A DNA stretch of 64,000 nucleotides from RPRB01 sp035543115 (GTDB taxonomy: Bacteria; Myxococcota; Myxococcia; Myxococcales; Myxococcaceae). The stretch's first letter is position 1; each line of letters opens with the position of its first letter. Positions 35,164 to 44,546 of this stretch are shown here, piece by piece. Made by a program: the position numbers and the translations under genes. Where the stretch lies: the NCBI GenBank assembly GCA_035543115.1, contig DATKKF010000059.1:31520-95519 (forward strand), given 5' to 3'. The notes beneath the pieces are model-generated. The model did not search any database. It saw only the letters and a list, made by a program, of their open reading frames with translations, and had not been told where the DNA came from.

Positions 35164-36615
35164 ATGGACGGAGTCCTCAACGTCATCGACGGTCGCGAGG
35201 TCCCCGCGCGTTCCGGGGCGACGCTCCCCAACTGGGAGCCCGCCACCGGCGGACCGCTGGGCACCCTGCCGGACTCGGACGCCGCCGACGTCGCCGAGGC
35301 GGTCGAGGCCGCCCGCCGGGCGTTTCCGGCCTGGAGCGCCACGCCCGCCCCGGTCCGGAGCCGTCTGCTCCGCAAGGTGGCCGACGGGCTGCGCCAGGCG
35401 CTGCCCGAGCTCGCCCGCGCCGAGTCGGTGGACTCCGGGAAGCCGCTCTCCGCGGCCACCGAGGTGGACATCCCGCGGGCCATCCTGAACTTCGAGTTCT
35501 TCGCCGACGCCGCCACCCAGCTCTCCAGCGAGTGCCACCCGATGGACTCGCACGCGCTGAACGTCACCTTGCGGCACCCGCTGGGGGTGGTGGGCACCAT
35601 CTCGCCCTGGAACTTCCCGCTGTATCTGCTGACCTGGAAGGTGGCGCCCGCCCTGGCCGTCGGCAACACCGTGGTCGCCAAGCCCTCCGAAGTGACCCCG
35701 GTGACGGCCCACTGGCTCGGCCGCATCGCGCTCGACGCCGGCCTGCCGCCCGGGGTCCTGAACATCGTCCACGGGCTGGGGCCGAAGGTGGGCGACGCGC
35801 TGTCGCGCCACCCCGAGGTGAAGGCCATCTCGTTCACCGGGAGCACGCGCACCGGCGCGGAGATCGCCCGGACCGCCGCCCCGCTGTTCAAGAAGCTGTC
35901 GCTGGAGATGGGCGGAAAGAACCCGGTGGTCGTCTTCGCCGACGCCGACCTGGACGCCGCGGTGGCCACGACCGTGCGCTCGTCCTTCGCCAACCAGGGG
36001 CAGATCTGCCTCTGCGGGCCACGCATCTTCGTCGAGCGGAGCGTCTATTCGCGGGTGCGCGACGCGCTGGTCGAGCGGACCCGGGCGCTGAAGCTGGGCG
36101 ATCCACTGCTCCCCGAGACGGAGCAGGGGGCGCTGGTCAGCCGGGCCCACCTGGACAAGGTGCTCGGCTACCTCGCCCTGGCCCGCGAGGAGGGCGGACG
36201 GTTCCTCACCGGGGGAAGGCGGGCCGAGGTCGGTGGCCGCTGCCGCGAGGGCTGGTTCGTGGAGCCCACGCTGGTCGAGGGGCTGGGCCCGGAGTGCCGC
36301 ACCAACCAGGAGGAGATCTTCGGTCCGGTGGCAGCGCTGATGCCGTTCGACTCCGAGGAGGAGGTCCTCCGGGCGGCCAACGGCGTCCGCTACGGCCTCG
36401 CCGCCTCGGTGTGGACGCGGGACCTCACCCGGGCCCACCGCTTCAGCGCCGCGCTGGAGAGCGGCGTCGTCTGGGTCAACACCTGGATGCTCCGCGACCT
36501 GCGCACCCCTTTCGGGGGGATGAAGGACTCGGGCGTGGGCCGGGAGGGCGGCCAGGAGGCGATCCGCTTCTTCACCGAACCCCAGAACGTCTGCATCCAC
36601 CTGCAAGGAGGTTGA
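35164..36615 (+). CDS. nbaE: 2-aminomuconate 6-semialdehyde dehydrogenase (ALDH family)
   Basis: This 483-residue aldehyde dehydrogenase has a complete active site: Asn150 in SPWNFPLYL, Glu248 in LEMGGKNPV and Cys282 in NQGQICLCG. The close resemblance to hydroxymuconic/aminomuconic semialdehyde dehydrogenases and its position beside the deaminase, dioxygenase and decarboxylase genes give the substrate. It oxidises 2-aminomuconate semialdehyde to 2-aminomuconate with NAD. It is the first gene of the plus-strand kynurenine operon; GGAGAGGCGGAGGG precedes the ATG at 35164. Confidence 0.92.
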   Translation: MDGVLNVIDGREVPARSGATLPNWEPATGGPLGTLPDSDAADVAEAVEAARRAFPAWSATPAPVRSRLLRKVADGLRQALPELARAESVDSGKPLSAATEVDIPRAILNFEFFADAATQLSSECHPMDSHALNVTLRHPLGVVGTISPWNFPLYLLTWKVAPALAVGNTVVAKPSEVTPVTAHWLGRIALDAGLPPGVLNIVHGLGPKVGDALSRHPEVKAISFTGSTRTGAEIARTAAPLFKKLSLEMGGKNPVVVFADADLDAAVATTVRSSFANQGQICLCGPRIFVERSVYSRVRDALVERTRALKLGDPLLPETEQGALVSRAHLDKVLGYLALAREEGGRFLTGGRRAEVGGRCREGWFVEPTLVEGLGPECRTNQEEIFGPVAALMPFDSEEEVLRAANGVRYGLAASVWTRDLTRAHRFSAALESGVVWVNTWMLRDLRTPFGGMKDSGVGREGGQEAIRFFTEPQNVCIHLQGG

Positions 36616-36621
36616 AGGCCC

Positions 36622-37041
36622 ATGCCGGACCGAGTGACCTCGCAGCGCGCCGCGCCCCCGGTGGGCGCCTTCCCCCATGCCCGCCGGGTGGGAAACCTCC
36701 TCTTCCTCTCGGGGATCGGTCCCCGCGTCCGCGGCAGCCACGACATCCCCGGGGTGACCCTGGACGCGCAGGGCAACGTCACCGACCACGACATCGCCAT
36801 CCAGTGCAAGAGCGTGTTCGAGAACGTGCGGGCCATCCTCGAGGACGCGGGCACCACCTGGGACCGCCTGGTGGACGTGACCGTGTTCCTGACCGACATG
36901 GAGAGCGACTTCGCGGTCTACAACCGGCTCTGGGCAGAGTATTTCAAGGACGCGCAGCCCTGCCGGACCACGGTGGAGGTGACGCGGCTCCCGACGCCCA
37001 TCGCCATCGAGCTGAAGTGCATCGCCACGATGCCGGAGTGA
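36622..37041 (+). CDS. nbaF: 2-aminomuconate deaminase (RidA superfamily)
   Basis: This 139-residue protein of the RidA/YjgF fold matches 2-aminomuconate deaminases. The family features are DIPGVTLDAQGNV, QCKSVFENVRAILEDAG, VTVFLTDMESDF and TRLPTPIAIELKCIA. It hydrolyses 2-aminomuconate to 4-oxalocrotonate and ammonia. It lies 6 bases behind nbaE and 2 bases before the dioxygenase gene. A general enamine deaminase role is the alternative, less likely in this setting. Confidence 0.92.
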   Translation: MPDRVTSQRAAPPVGAFPHARRVGNLLFLSGIGPRVRGSHDIPGVTLDAQGNVTDHDIAIQCKSVFENVRAILEDAGTTWDRLVDVTVFLTDMESDFAVYNRLWAEYFKDAQPCRTTVEVTRLPTPIAIELKCIATMPE

Positions 37042-37043
37042 CC

Positions 37044-37556
37044 ATGCCCAGGTTGCAGGCCCTCAACTTCAAGAAGTGGATCGACGAGCACCGGCATCTC
37101 TTGAAGCCGCCGGTGGGAAACCAGCAGATCTGGGCCGACCGCGAGTTCATGGTCACCGTGGTCGGCGGTCCCAACGCGCGGCGCGACTTCCACGTCAACG
37201 AGGGCGAGGAGTTCTTCTACCAGCTCGAGGGGGACATCGCGCTCCACGTCCTGGTCGACGGCGAGCGGGAGGTCGTCCCCATCCGCGAAGGAGAGATCTT
37301 CCTCCTTCCGCCCAAGGTGCCTCACTCTCCGCAGCGGCCGCCGAACACCGTCGGGCTGGTGCTCGAGCGTCGCCGGCTCCCCCAGGAGAAGGATTCCTTT
37401 CTCTGGGTCTGCGAGAGGTGTGGCAACGAGCTCTACCGCGAGTCGATCCACCTGACCGACATCGTCAAGCAGCTGCCCCCGGTGTTCGACCGCTTCTACG
37501 GCGACGAGAAGAACACCACCTGCGCGAAGTGCGGGACGCGCGCGACCCGCGCCTGA
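37044..37556 (+). CDS. nbaC: 3-hydroxyanthranilate 3,4-dioxygenase
   Basis: This 170-residue cupin cleaves 3-hydroxyanthranilate to 2-amino-3-carboxymuconate semialdehyde. The iron ligands are visible as His50 and Glu56 in FHVNEGEEFFYQ and His94 in VPHSPQRP. The bacterial rubredoxin-like second metal site is intact: Cys123 and Cys126 in WVCERCG, Cys160 and Cys163 in TTCAKCG. The spacing matches the well-studied Cupriavidus enzyme within one or two residues. ATG 37044 begins 2 bases after the deaminase stop. Confidence 0.97.
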   Translation: MPRLQALNFKKWIDEHRHLLKPPVGNQQIWADREFMVTVVGGPNARRDFHVNEGEEFFYQLEGDIALHVLVDGEREVVPIREGEIFLLPPKVPHSPQRPPNTVGLVLERRRLPQEKDSFLWVCERCGNELYRESIHLTDIVKQLPPVFDRFYGDEKNTTCAKCGTRATRA

Positions 37557-37581
37557 GCGCGGAAACTCCAGCGGGACCCAA

Positions 37582-38583
37582 ATGCCGGTCGTCGACGTCC
37601 ACACCCACCTCCTCCCGCCCGAGCTGCCCCGCTGGAAGGAGCGGTTCGGCTACGGCGGCTTCATCGGCCTCGAGCACACCGGGCCCTGCCGCGGCCGGAT
37701 GGTCAAGGACGACGGACAGGCCTTCCGCGAGGTGGAGGAGAACCTCTGGGCGCCCGCCGCGCGGCTGGCCGACTGCGACCGCGCGGGCGTGGACCTGCAG
37801 GTGCTGTCGACCGTCCCGGTGATGTTCTCCTACTGGGCGAAGCCCGAGGACGGCGCGGAGGTGGCGAGGTTCCTCAACGACCACCTCGCCTCCGTCGTCG
37901 CCGGCGCGCCCGGGCGCTTCGCGGGCCTCGGGACGTTGCCGATGCAGGCCCCGGCCCTGGCCGCGCGCGAGCTGGAGCGCTGCGTGCGGTCACTCGGGCT
38001 CGCCGGGGTGCAGATCGGCAGTCACGTCAACGAACGGAACCTCAGCGACCCGGCGCTCTTCGAGGTCTTCGCCGCCGCCGCCGAGCTCGGCGCCGCGGTC
38101 TTCGTTCATCCCTGGGACATGATGGGCGAGGCGCGGATGCGGAGGTACTGGCTGCCGTGGCTGGTGGGGATGCCGGCGGAGGTCTCGCTGGCCATCTGCT
38201 CGCTCATCTTCGGCGGGGTGCTGGAGCGGCTCCCCACGCTGCGGGTTGCCTTCGCGCACGGCGGAGGCGCCTTCCCTGCGACCCTGGGCCGCATCGAGCA
38301 CGGATTCGAATGCCGGCCAGATCTCGTGGCGGTGGACAACCCGGTGCCACCCCGGGCCTACCTGGGGCGCTTCTGGGTGGACAGCCTGGTGCACGATGCG
38401 GACATGCTCCGGCTCATCGTGAAGCTGTTCGGAGAGGAGCGGGTGATGCTGGGGAGCGACTACCCCTTCCCCCTCGGCGAGGCCGAGCCGGGGGCGCTGA
38501 TCCGCTCCGTCCCGGACCTCGCCGCGTCCCGGGCGCGGCTCCTGGGGGAGAACGCGCTCGGCTGGCTGGGGCGGTCATGCTGA
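37582..38583 (+). CDS. nbaD: 2-amino-3-carboxymuconate 6-semialdehyde decarboxylase (ACMSD)
   Basis: This 333-residue amidohydrolase-fold zinc enzyme decarboxylates the dioxygenase product to 2-aminomuconate semialdehyde and so diverts it from quinolinate. The metal ligands are the HTH pair (His7, His9), His in FVHPWDMM and Asp in GSDYPFPLG. The substrate-facing Arg and His lie around AFAHGGGAFP. It follows nbaC by 25 bases and overlaps kynU by 7. Length and motifs are typical. Confidence 0.96.
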   Translation: MPVVDVHTHLLPPELPRWKERFGYGGFIGLEHTGPCRGRMVKDDGQAFREVEENLWAPAARLADCDRAGVDLQVLSTVPVMFSYWAKPEDGAEVARFLNDHLASVVAGAPGRFAGLGTLPMQAPALAARELERCVRSLGLAGVQIGSHVNERNLSDPALFEVFAAAAELGAAVFVHPWDMMGEARMRRYWLPWLVGMPAEVSLAICSLIFGGVLERLPTLRVAFAHGGGAFPATLGRIEHGFECRPDLVAVDNPVPPRAYLGRFWVDSLVHDADMLRLIVKLFGEERVMLGSDYPFPLGEAEPGALIRSVPDLAASRARLLGENALGWLGRSC

Positions 38584-39845
38584 GCATCGAGGAGGGCAGG
38601 CGACTCGCCGAGGACCACGACGCGCGCGACGCGCTGGGGCCGATGCGCGAGGCATTTCTCTTCCCGGGCGGGCCGGACGGGGCGCCGCTGGTGTACCTCA
38701 CCGGGAACTCGCTCGGGCTCCAGCCCCGCACGGCGCGGGCGCGGGTGGAGGAGGTCCTGGACGACTGGGCACGCCGCGGGGTCGAGGGCCACGTGCAGGG
38801 GGACTGGCCGTGGCTCCCGTACCACCGCCTCCTCACCGCGCCCACCGCGCGGCTGGTCGGCGCCCTGACGGAGGAGGTGGTGGTGATGAACACCCTCACC
38901 GTCAACCTTCATCTCCTGATGGTGTCGTTCTACCGGCCCACCGCCGGGCGCCACCGCATCCTCTACGAAGGCAGTGCCTTCCCCTCGGACCTTTACGCGC
39001 TCGCGAGCCAGGTGCGTTTCCACGGATACGACCCGGCCGAGGCGCTGGTGCCACTCGCGCCGCGCCCGGGTGAGGATGTGCTCCGGCCAGAGGAGGTGCT
39101 CGAGGCCATCGCCCGGGAGGGCGAGCGGCTCGCGCTGGTGCTGATCGGCAACGTGAACTACCTCACCGGCCAGGCCTTCGACGTGGGGGCGGTCACCCGC
39201 GCCGGGCACGCGGTGGGGGCGGCGGTGGGCTTCGACCTCGCGCACGGGGCCGGCAACCTCGTCTTCCACCTCCACGACGACGGACCGGACTTCGCGGTGT
39301 GGTGCTCGTACAAGTACCTGAACGGCGGACCCGGCGCGCTTGGCGGGGTGTTCGTCCACGCGCGGCACCGCGAAGGCAAGGGGCTGCCGCGCTTCGAGGG
39401 CTGGTGGGGGAATGACGAGGCCACCCGGTTCGAGATGGGGCCGCGGTTCCAGGGGATGCCGGGCGCCGAGGGCTGGCAGCTGTCGAATCCGCCCATCCTC
39501 CAGATGGCGGCGCTCCGGGCGTCGATGGAGCTGTTCGATGCTGTGGGCATGACCGCGCTCCGCCGGAAGTCCGAGCGGCTCACCGCCCTCATGGACCAGC
39601 TGGTGCGCGGGATGCCCGGGGTGGAGGTCATCACCCCCGCCGACCCGGCGCAGCGCGGGGCACAGCTGTCCCTGCGCATCCGCCACGACCCGCGGGGGCT
39701 GGTGCAGCAGCTGGCCGCGGCGGGAGTCGTCTGCGACTTCCGGGCCCCCGACATTCTCCGCGCCGCGCCGGCGCCGTTCTACACACGCTTCGCCGACGTG
39801 GTGCGCTTCGCCGGGGTGCTCCAGGGCCATGTCCAGGGGGGGTGA
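38577..39845 (+). CDS. kynU: Kynureninase
   Basis: This 422-residue PLP enzyme cleaves kynurenine or 3-hydroxykynurenine to (3-hydroxy)anthranilate and alanine. Features are YLTGNSLGLQP near residue 40, Asp220 and His223 in GFDLAHGAGN, and the PLP lysine Lys246 in CSYKYLNGGPG. I use ATG 38577, which overlaps the ACMSD stop by 7 bases; the frame is open further upstream within ACMSD. It overlaps kmo by 17 bases. Confidence 0.96.
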   Translation: MLSIEEGRRLAEDHDARDALGPMREAFLFPGGPDGAPLVYLTGNSLGLQPRTARARVEEVLDDWARRGVEGHVQGDWPWLPYHRLLTAPTARLVGALTEEVVVMNTLTVNLHLLMVSFYRPTAGRHRILYEGSAFPSDLYALASQVRFHGYDPAEALVPLAPRPGEDVLRPEEVLEAIAREGERLALVLIGNVNYLTGQAFDVGAVTRAGHAVGAAVGFDLAHGAGNLVFHLHDDGPDFAVWCSYKYLNGGPGALGGVFVHARHREGKGLPRFEGWWGNDEATRFEMGPRFQGMPGAEGWQLSNPPILQMAALRASMELFDAVGMTALRRKSERLTALMDQLVRGMPGVEVITPADPAQRGAQLSLRIRHDPRGLVQQLAAAGVVCDFRAPDILRAAPAPFYTRFADVVRFAGVLQGHVQGG

Positions 39846-41196
39846 GCGGACGGTGCTCGCCGGCGCGGGCCTGGTCGGCTCGCTCCTGGCGCTCTTCCTC
39901 GCCCGGCGGGGGAAGGCGGTGGAGCTCTTCGAGCGCCGGCCGGACATGCGGCGCGAGCAGCTCTCCGCGGGCCGCAGCATCAATCTGGCGATCAGCGTGC
40001 GCGGGCTCCACGCGCTCGCCCAGGTCGGCCTCGAGCAGGAGGCGCTCGCCCACGCCATTCCCATGCCCGGGCGGATGATCCACGGCCGGGACGGCGGCCT
40101 CGCCTTCCAGGCGTACGGGAAGGACGACAGCCAGTGCATCCACTCCATCTCCCGCGGGTTCCTCAACCGGATGCTGCTCGACGCCGCGGAGCGGACCGGG
40201 CGGGTTCGGCTGTCGTTCCGGCGGCGGGTGCTGGGGCTGGACCCCGAGCGCCGCGAGCTCACGGTGGAGGTGGACGGTGGGCACACCGAGCGGGTCGAGG
40301 GCGCGGTGGTGTACGGCACCGACGGCGCCGGCTCGGCGGTCCGGCGCGCGGTGGTGGAGGCACGGGGGGGCACCTCGAAGGAGATGCTGCTCGCCCACGG
40401 CTACAAGGAGCTGACCCTGCCCGCGGCGGCGGACGGGGGATGGCGGCTGGAGCGGAACGCGCTGCACATCTGGCCGCGCGGTGACTTCATGCTCATCGCG
40501 CTCCCCAACGAGGACGGGAGCTTCACCTGCACCCTGTTCCTCGCCTTCGAGGGTTCACCCAGCTTCGCCACGCTCGAGCCGCCCGGGGCGGTGCGGGCGT
40601 TCTTTCGGGAGCACTTCGGGGACGTCGAGCCGCTGCTCCCGGATCTGGAATCGCAGTTCGGAGACAATCCGACCGGCTCCATGGTCACGGTGAAGTGTTC
40701 GGCGTGGCACGCTGGCGACGGGGCCCTGCTGCTCGGCGACGCGGCCCACGCGATCGTCCCCTTCTTCGGCCAGGGCATGAACTGCGGCTTCGAGGACTGC
40801 GTGGTGCTGGACGGGCTGGAGGCCGAGGGCGCGCCTCGGGCCGAGGTCTTCGCCCGGTTCGAGCAGCGACGGAAGCCCAACACCGACGCCATCGCCGACA
40901 TGGCGGTGGAGAACTTCGTCGAGATGCGTGCCAGCACCGCCGACCCGCGCTTCCTCCTGGAGAAGGCCATCGAGAAGCGCCTCCTGGCCGAGTTGCCCGG
41001 CGAGTTCGTCTCGCGCTACGCGCTGGTGACGTTCAGCCGCGCCCCCTACCGGGTGGCCTACGACGCCGGGCGCATCGCCGCGGGCATCGTGTCCCAGCTG
41101 GCCCAGGGCGTGGGCTCGGCGGCCGAGGTCGACCTCGGGCGAGCCCGCGCGCTCGTCGCCGCCCGCCTCACCCCCTTCCTGCGCGAGAGGCTCTGA
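39829..41196 (+). CDS. kmo: Kynurenine 3-monooxygenase
   Basis: This 455-residue FAD-dependent aromatic hydroxylase converts kynurenine to 3-hydroxykynurenine with NADPH and O2. The Rossmann motif GAGLVGSLLALFLARRG is near residue 12, with AGRSINLAIS, YGTDGAGS, and the second FAD motif GDAAHAIVPFFGQGMN. Proteins of this family may carry a C-terminal hydrophobic segment; here the end is only weakly hydrophobic. The start ATG 39829 lies inside kynU. Having kmo makes 3-hydroxyanthranilate the operon's intermediate. Confidence 0.95.
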   Translation: MSRGGERTVLAGAGLVGSLLALFLARRGKAVELFERRPDMRREQLSAGRSINLAISVRGLHALAQVGLEQEALAHAIPMPGRMIHGRDGGLAFQAYGKDDSQCIHSISRGFLNRMLLDAAERTGRVRLSFRRRVLGLDPERRELTVEVDGGHTERVEGAVVYGTDGAGSAVRRAVVEARGGTSKEMLLAHGYKELTLPAAADGGWRLERNALHIWPRGDFMLIALPNEDGSFTCTLFLAFEGSPSFATLEPPGAVRAFFREHFGDVEPLLPDLESQFGDNPTGSMVTVKCSAWHAGDGALLLGDAAHAIVPFFGQGMNCGFEDCVVLDGLEAEGAPRAEVFARFEQRRKPNTDAIADMAVENFVEMRASTADPRFLLEKAIEKRLLAELPGEFVSRYALVTFSRAPYRVAYDAGRIAAGIVSQLAQGVGSAAEVDLGRARALVAARLTPFLRERL

Positions 41197-41933
41197 TGAA
41201 CCTGGGACTGCGTGACCGGCGGGCGCTGGTGCTCGGGGGCTCGGCGGGCCTCGGGCGGGCGGTGGCGGCGGCGCTGGTGTCCGAGGGCGCGCGCGTCGCC
41301 CTCTGCGCGCGGAACAGGGCGCGGGTCGAGGCCGCGGCGCGCGAGCTGGGCGCTCAGGTGGGTCTGCCCTGCGACCTCACCGTCCCCGGCGCGGCGACCA
41401 CGCTGGTCGAGACGGCGACGCAGCGGCTCGGCGGCCTGGACATCCTGGTGACCAACACCGGTGGGCCGCCGACGGGGCGGTTCGCCGACGTGACCGGGGA
41501 GATGTGGCAGGTGGGCTTCCAGTCGCTGTGGATGAGCGCGGTGGAGGCCGTGCGCGCGGCACTGCCCGGAATGCGGGAGCGGCGGTGGGGGCGCATCCTC
41601 CTGATCACCGGGATGACGGCGAAGGAGCCGGTCCCCGGGCTCACCATCGCCAACGCCCTGCGCGCCGGGCTCCTCGGACTGGTGAAGTCGCTCGCCCCTG
41701 AGGTTGCAGAGGAGGGCGTGACGGTGAACGCGCTGCTGCCGGGTTACACGGCCACCGAGCGCATCGCCGAGCTGGGCATCCCGGAGGAGACGCTGGCCGA
41801 GCACATCCCGGCGCGGAGGCTCGGGCGGCCCGAGGAGCTGGGCGCGATGGCGGCCTTCCTGGCCTCGGAGCAGGCCGGCTACGTGACCGGGCAGGCCATC
41901 GCCGTGGACGGCGGCTTCATCCGGGGACTGTGA
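41196..41933 (+). CDS. SDR-family oxidoreductase with altered active site
   Basis: This 245-residue short-chain dehydrogenase fold has the cofactor loop GGSAGLGRAVA, NTGGPPTGRF and the end VTGQAIAVDGGFIRGL. It lacks the classical YxxxK pair; the aligned stretch reads TIANALRAGLLG. A subgroup of ketoacyl-reductase-like SDRs with a similar TGGPP and N..R pattern exists. Its ATG overlaps the kmo stop (TGATG), so it belongs to the kynurenine operon. Its function there is unknown; it might act on a pathway by-product or have a structural role. Confidence 0.88.
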   Translation: MNLGLRDRRALVLGGSAGLGRAVAAALVSEGARVALCARNRARVEAAARELGAQVGLPCDLTVPGAATTLVETATQRLGGLDILVTNTGGPPTGRFADVTGEMWQVGFQSLWMSAVEAVRAALPGMRERRWGRILLITGMTAKEPVPGLTIANALRAGLLGLVKSLAPEVAEEGVTVNALLPGYTATERIAELGIPEETLAEHIPARRLGRPEELGAMAAFLASEQAGYVTGQAIAVDGGFIRGL

Positions 41934-41946
41934 CAGTGAGACGCGA

Positions 41947-41991
41947 GACCGGCGCCGCCACGCCGCTCGGTCCGCTCGACGGCGGCCGGTC
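41947..41991. terminator. Bidirectional terminator candidate between the SDR and kynurenine formamidase genes
   Basis: GACCGGC plus CGCC on the left (41947-41959, two bases bulged) pairs with GGCG plus GCCGGTC on the right (41981-41991) around a 21-base loop. It sits in the 93-base gap between two convergent genes, where a shared terminator is expected. It has no T-run. Confidence 0.4.
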
Positions 41992-42026
41992 CGTCACCCC
42001 AAGGAATGTCGGTCGGCCGCATCGGC

Positions 42027-42818
42027 TCACGGCGCCCCGAGCGCGGCGATGACCTGCGCCCACGCCTTCGATTTCGGGTCGATGACGTCGAAGTGGTCGG
42101 CGTCCTCGGGCATCACCAGCCGGATGTCGTCCCCCGCCTTCCGCGCCCGGTCCACGAAGCTCCGGTTCATCGCCAGCGGGACCACGTTGTCCTTCGTCCC
42201 GTGAATGACCACCGTCGGAACGCCCAGCGGAAGGTGCTCCGCGGGTGAGCCGTCGGCGTATCGCCCGGGCTGCTCCCGGGCGGACCCTCCGAGCAGCTCC
42301 AGTGTCACGTGCCGGCTCAGCTCGAGCTTGTCGGCCTCGAGCAGATCCGAGACCGGGGCCAGCCCCACGACGCGGCGTGGGCGCCACGACGGACGCCTCA
42401 ACGCACCCGGCGCCGACGACCGGGTCACCGCCCACAGCGCGAGGTGCCCGCCGGCCGAGTGACCCATCCACGCCGACCGCGCGAGGTCGAGGCCGTGCTT
42501 CGCGGCGAGCCGGGGCAGCGCGTCGAGGGCCGCGCACACGTCGTTCAGCGTCCCCGGCCAGGCCCCGCCCTCCTCGCCGATGCGCCGGTACTCGAGCGCC
42601 ACCGTCGCCCAGCCGCGCTGCGACAGGTCGGCGCAGAGGTGGCCCACGTGCGCCGCGTCGTATGCCGCGCGCCAGAATCCCCCGTGGATCATCACCAGCG
42701 TCCGCAGCCGCTCGGTGCCCGGGGGGCGGCGGACCCACACCTGCTGCGAGGGGGCGGGCCCGTAGGCCTCACGAACCCCCGGGGGCGGAGCCTCGGTCAG
42801 GACCCAGGAATCGGACAC
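42027..42818 (-). CDS. Alpha/beta hydrolase, probable kynurenine formamidase (AFMID type)
   Basis: This 263-residue alpha/beta hydrolase carries the HGGFW motif near residue 45, matching the HGGxW oxyanion motif of eukaryotic-type kynurenine formamidases. The nucleophile elbow is GHSAGG; a late Asp in IHGTKDNVVP and His in DADHFDVID complete the triad. It would hydrolyse N-formylkynurenine, the missing first substrate step for the adjacent cluster. The GTG start at 42818 lies 1 base after the VOC stop. Other carboxylesterase roles remain possible. Confidence 0.8.
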   Translation of the reverse strand: MSDSWVLTEAPPPGVREAYGPAPSQQVWVRRPPGTERLRTLVMIHGGFWRAAYDAAHVGHLCADLSQRGWATVALEYRRIGEEGGAWPGTLNDVCAALDALPRLAAKHGLDLARSAWMGHSAGGHLALWAVTRSSAPGALRRPSWRPRRVVGLAPVSDLLEADKLELSRHVTLELLGGSAREQPGRYADGSPAEHLPLGVPTVVIHGTKDNVVPLAMNRSFVDRARKAGDDIRLVMPEDADHFDVIDPKSKAWAQVIAALGAP

Positions 42819-42819
42819 C

Positions 42820-43200
42820 CTAGGCCAGGTCCTCGTGGAGGCAGAGGATGTTGCCCTCGGGGTCGCTGAACCACGCCGCCTTCTCCGAGCCGAGCACGCA
42901 CACGTGCTGCACCGTCTTCAGCCCGGGCAGGTCGTAGTCGTGGAAGACCACCCCCCGCGACTCGAGCTGGCGGATGGCCGCGTTGATGTCACGCACGGCG
43001 AAGCTCACCGCGGTGTGGTCGGCCTTCGTCGGCGCACCGCGCTGGAAGAGCGCCAGCGCGCCGTTTCCCACCGGGTACTCGTACTTCCCGTCGGGCTTGG
43101 CCCTTCCGCGGCTGAGCCCCAGCTTCTGCTCGTAGAACGCGCGAGCACGGGCCAGGTCCACTACCGGGAGAATCGTGGTCATCGGAGCATCGGCGAGCAT
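42820..43200 (-). CDS. VOC-family (glyoxalase/bleomycin resistance) protein
   Basis: This 126-residue vicinal-oxygen-chelate fold protein has two beta-alpha-beta-beta-beta halves, with metal-ligand-like positions in DHTAVSFAVRD and the end FSDPEGNILCLHEDL. Start ATG 43200 has GAGGAGG upstream. One base separates its stop from the formamidase start, so they are co-transcribed. The substrate is unknown; detoxification of a reactive pathway compound would fit but is speculative. Confidence 0.88.
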   Translation of the reverse strand: MLADAPMTTILPVVDLARARAFYEQKLGLSRGRAKPDGKYEYPVGNGALALFQRGAPTKADHTAVSFAVRDINAAIRQLESRGVVFHDYDLPGLKTVQHVCVLGSEKAAWFSDPEGNILCLHEDLA

Positions 43201-43279
43201 GGCGGCCTCCTCGACAATCGAGCCACGCCACTCGATGCCACCCGGGCCGCCGCGGTCAAGACAGACTGTTGCAGACCCC

Positions 43280-44290
<1,011 letters not shown>

Positions 44291-44330
44291 GACGGAGACA
44301 CAATGTCCGCCCCGGCGGCGCCGTGCAGCG

Positions 44331-44378
44331 AAAAAATGGCGCGACCGGCCGCCCGAGATCTCTGGGGCGGCCGGTCGC
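44331..44378 (-). terminator. Strong intrinsic-terminator-like hairpin upstream of the aldo/keto reductase
   Basis: The arms GCGACCGGCCGCCC (44341-44354) and GGGCGGCCGGTCGC (44365-44378) are perfect 14-base complements; the loop contains the palindrome GAGATCTC. On the minus strand the stem is followed after GCCA by six T's (44336-44331). This is the best Rho-independent terminator shape I found. It lies upstream of a minus-strand gene, with no minus-strand gene before it, so attenuation of the reductase gene is possible. Confidence 0.65.
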
Positions 44379-44546
44379 CCCCCGAGCGCTGCGCAGAGTC
44401 GCGGGGCTGCGCGCGCCCTCCGGAACGGCCGCCGATTGGAGCCGGCGACGTCCCGGGCCACCCGTCAGACGACGGTCATGTGCCGGACACCACACCGTGA
44501 CGCCGGGGGTGGTCGGACGGGAGGCGCCGTCGCCTCGCCGGGAGCA

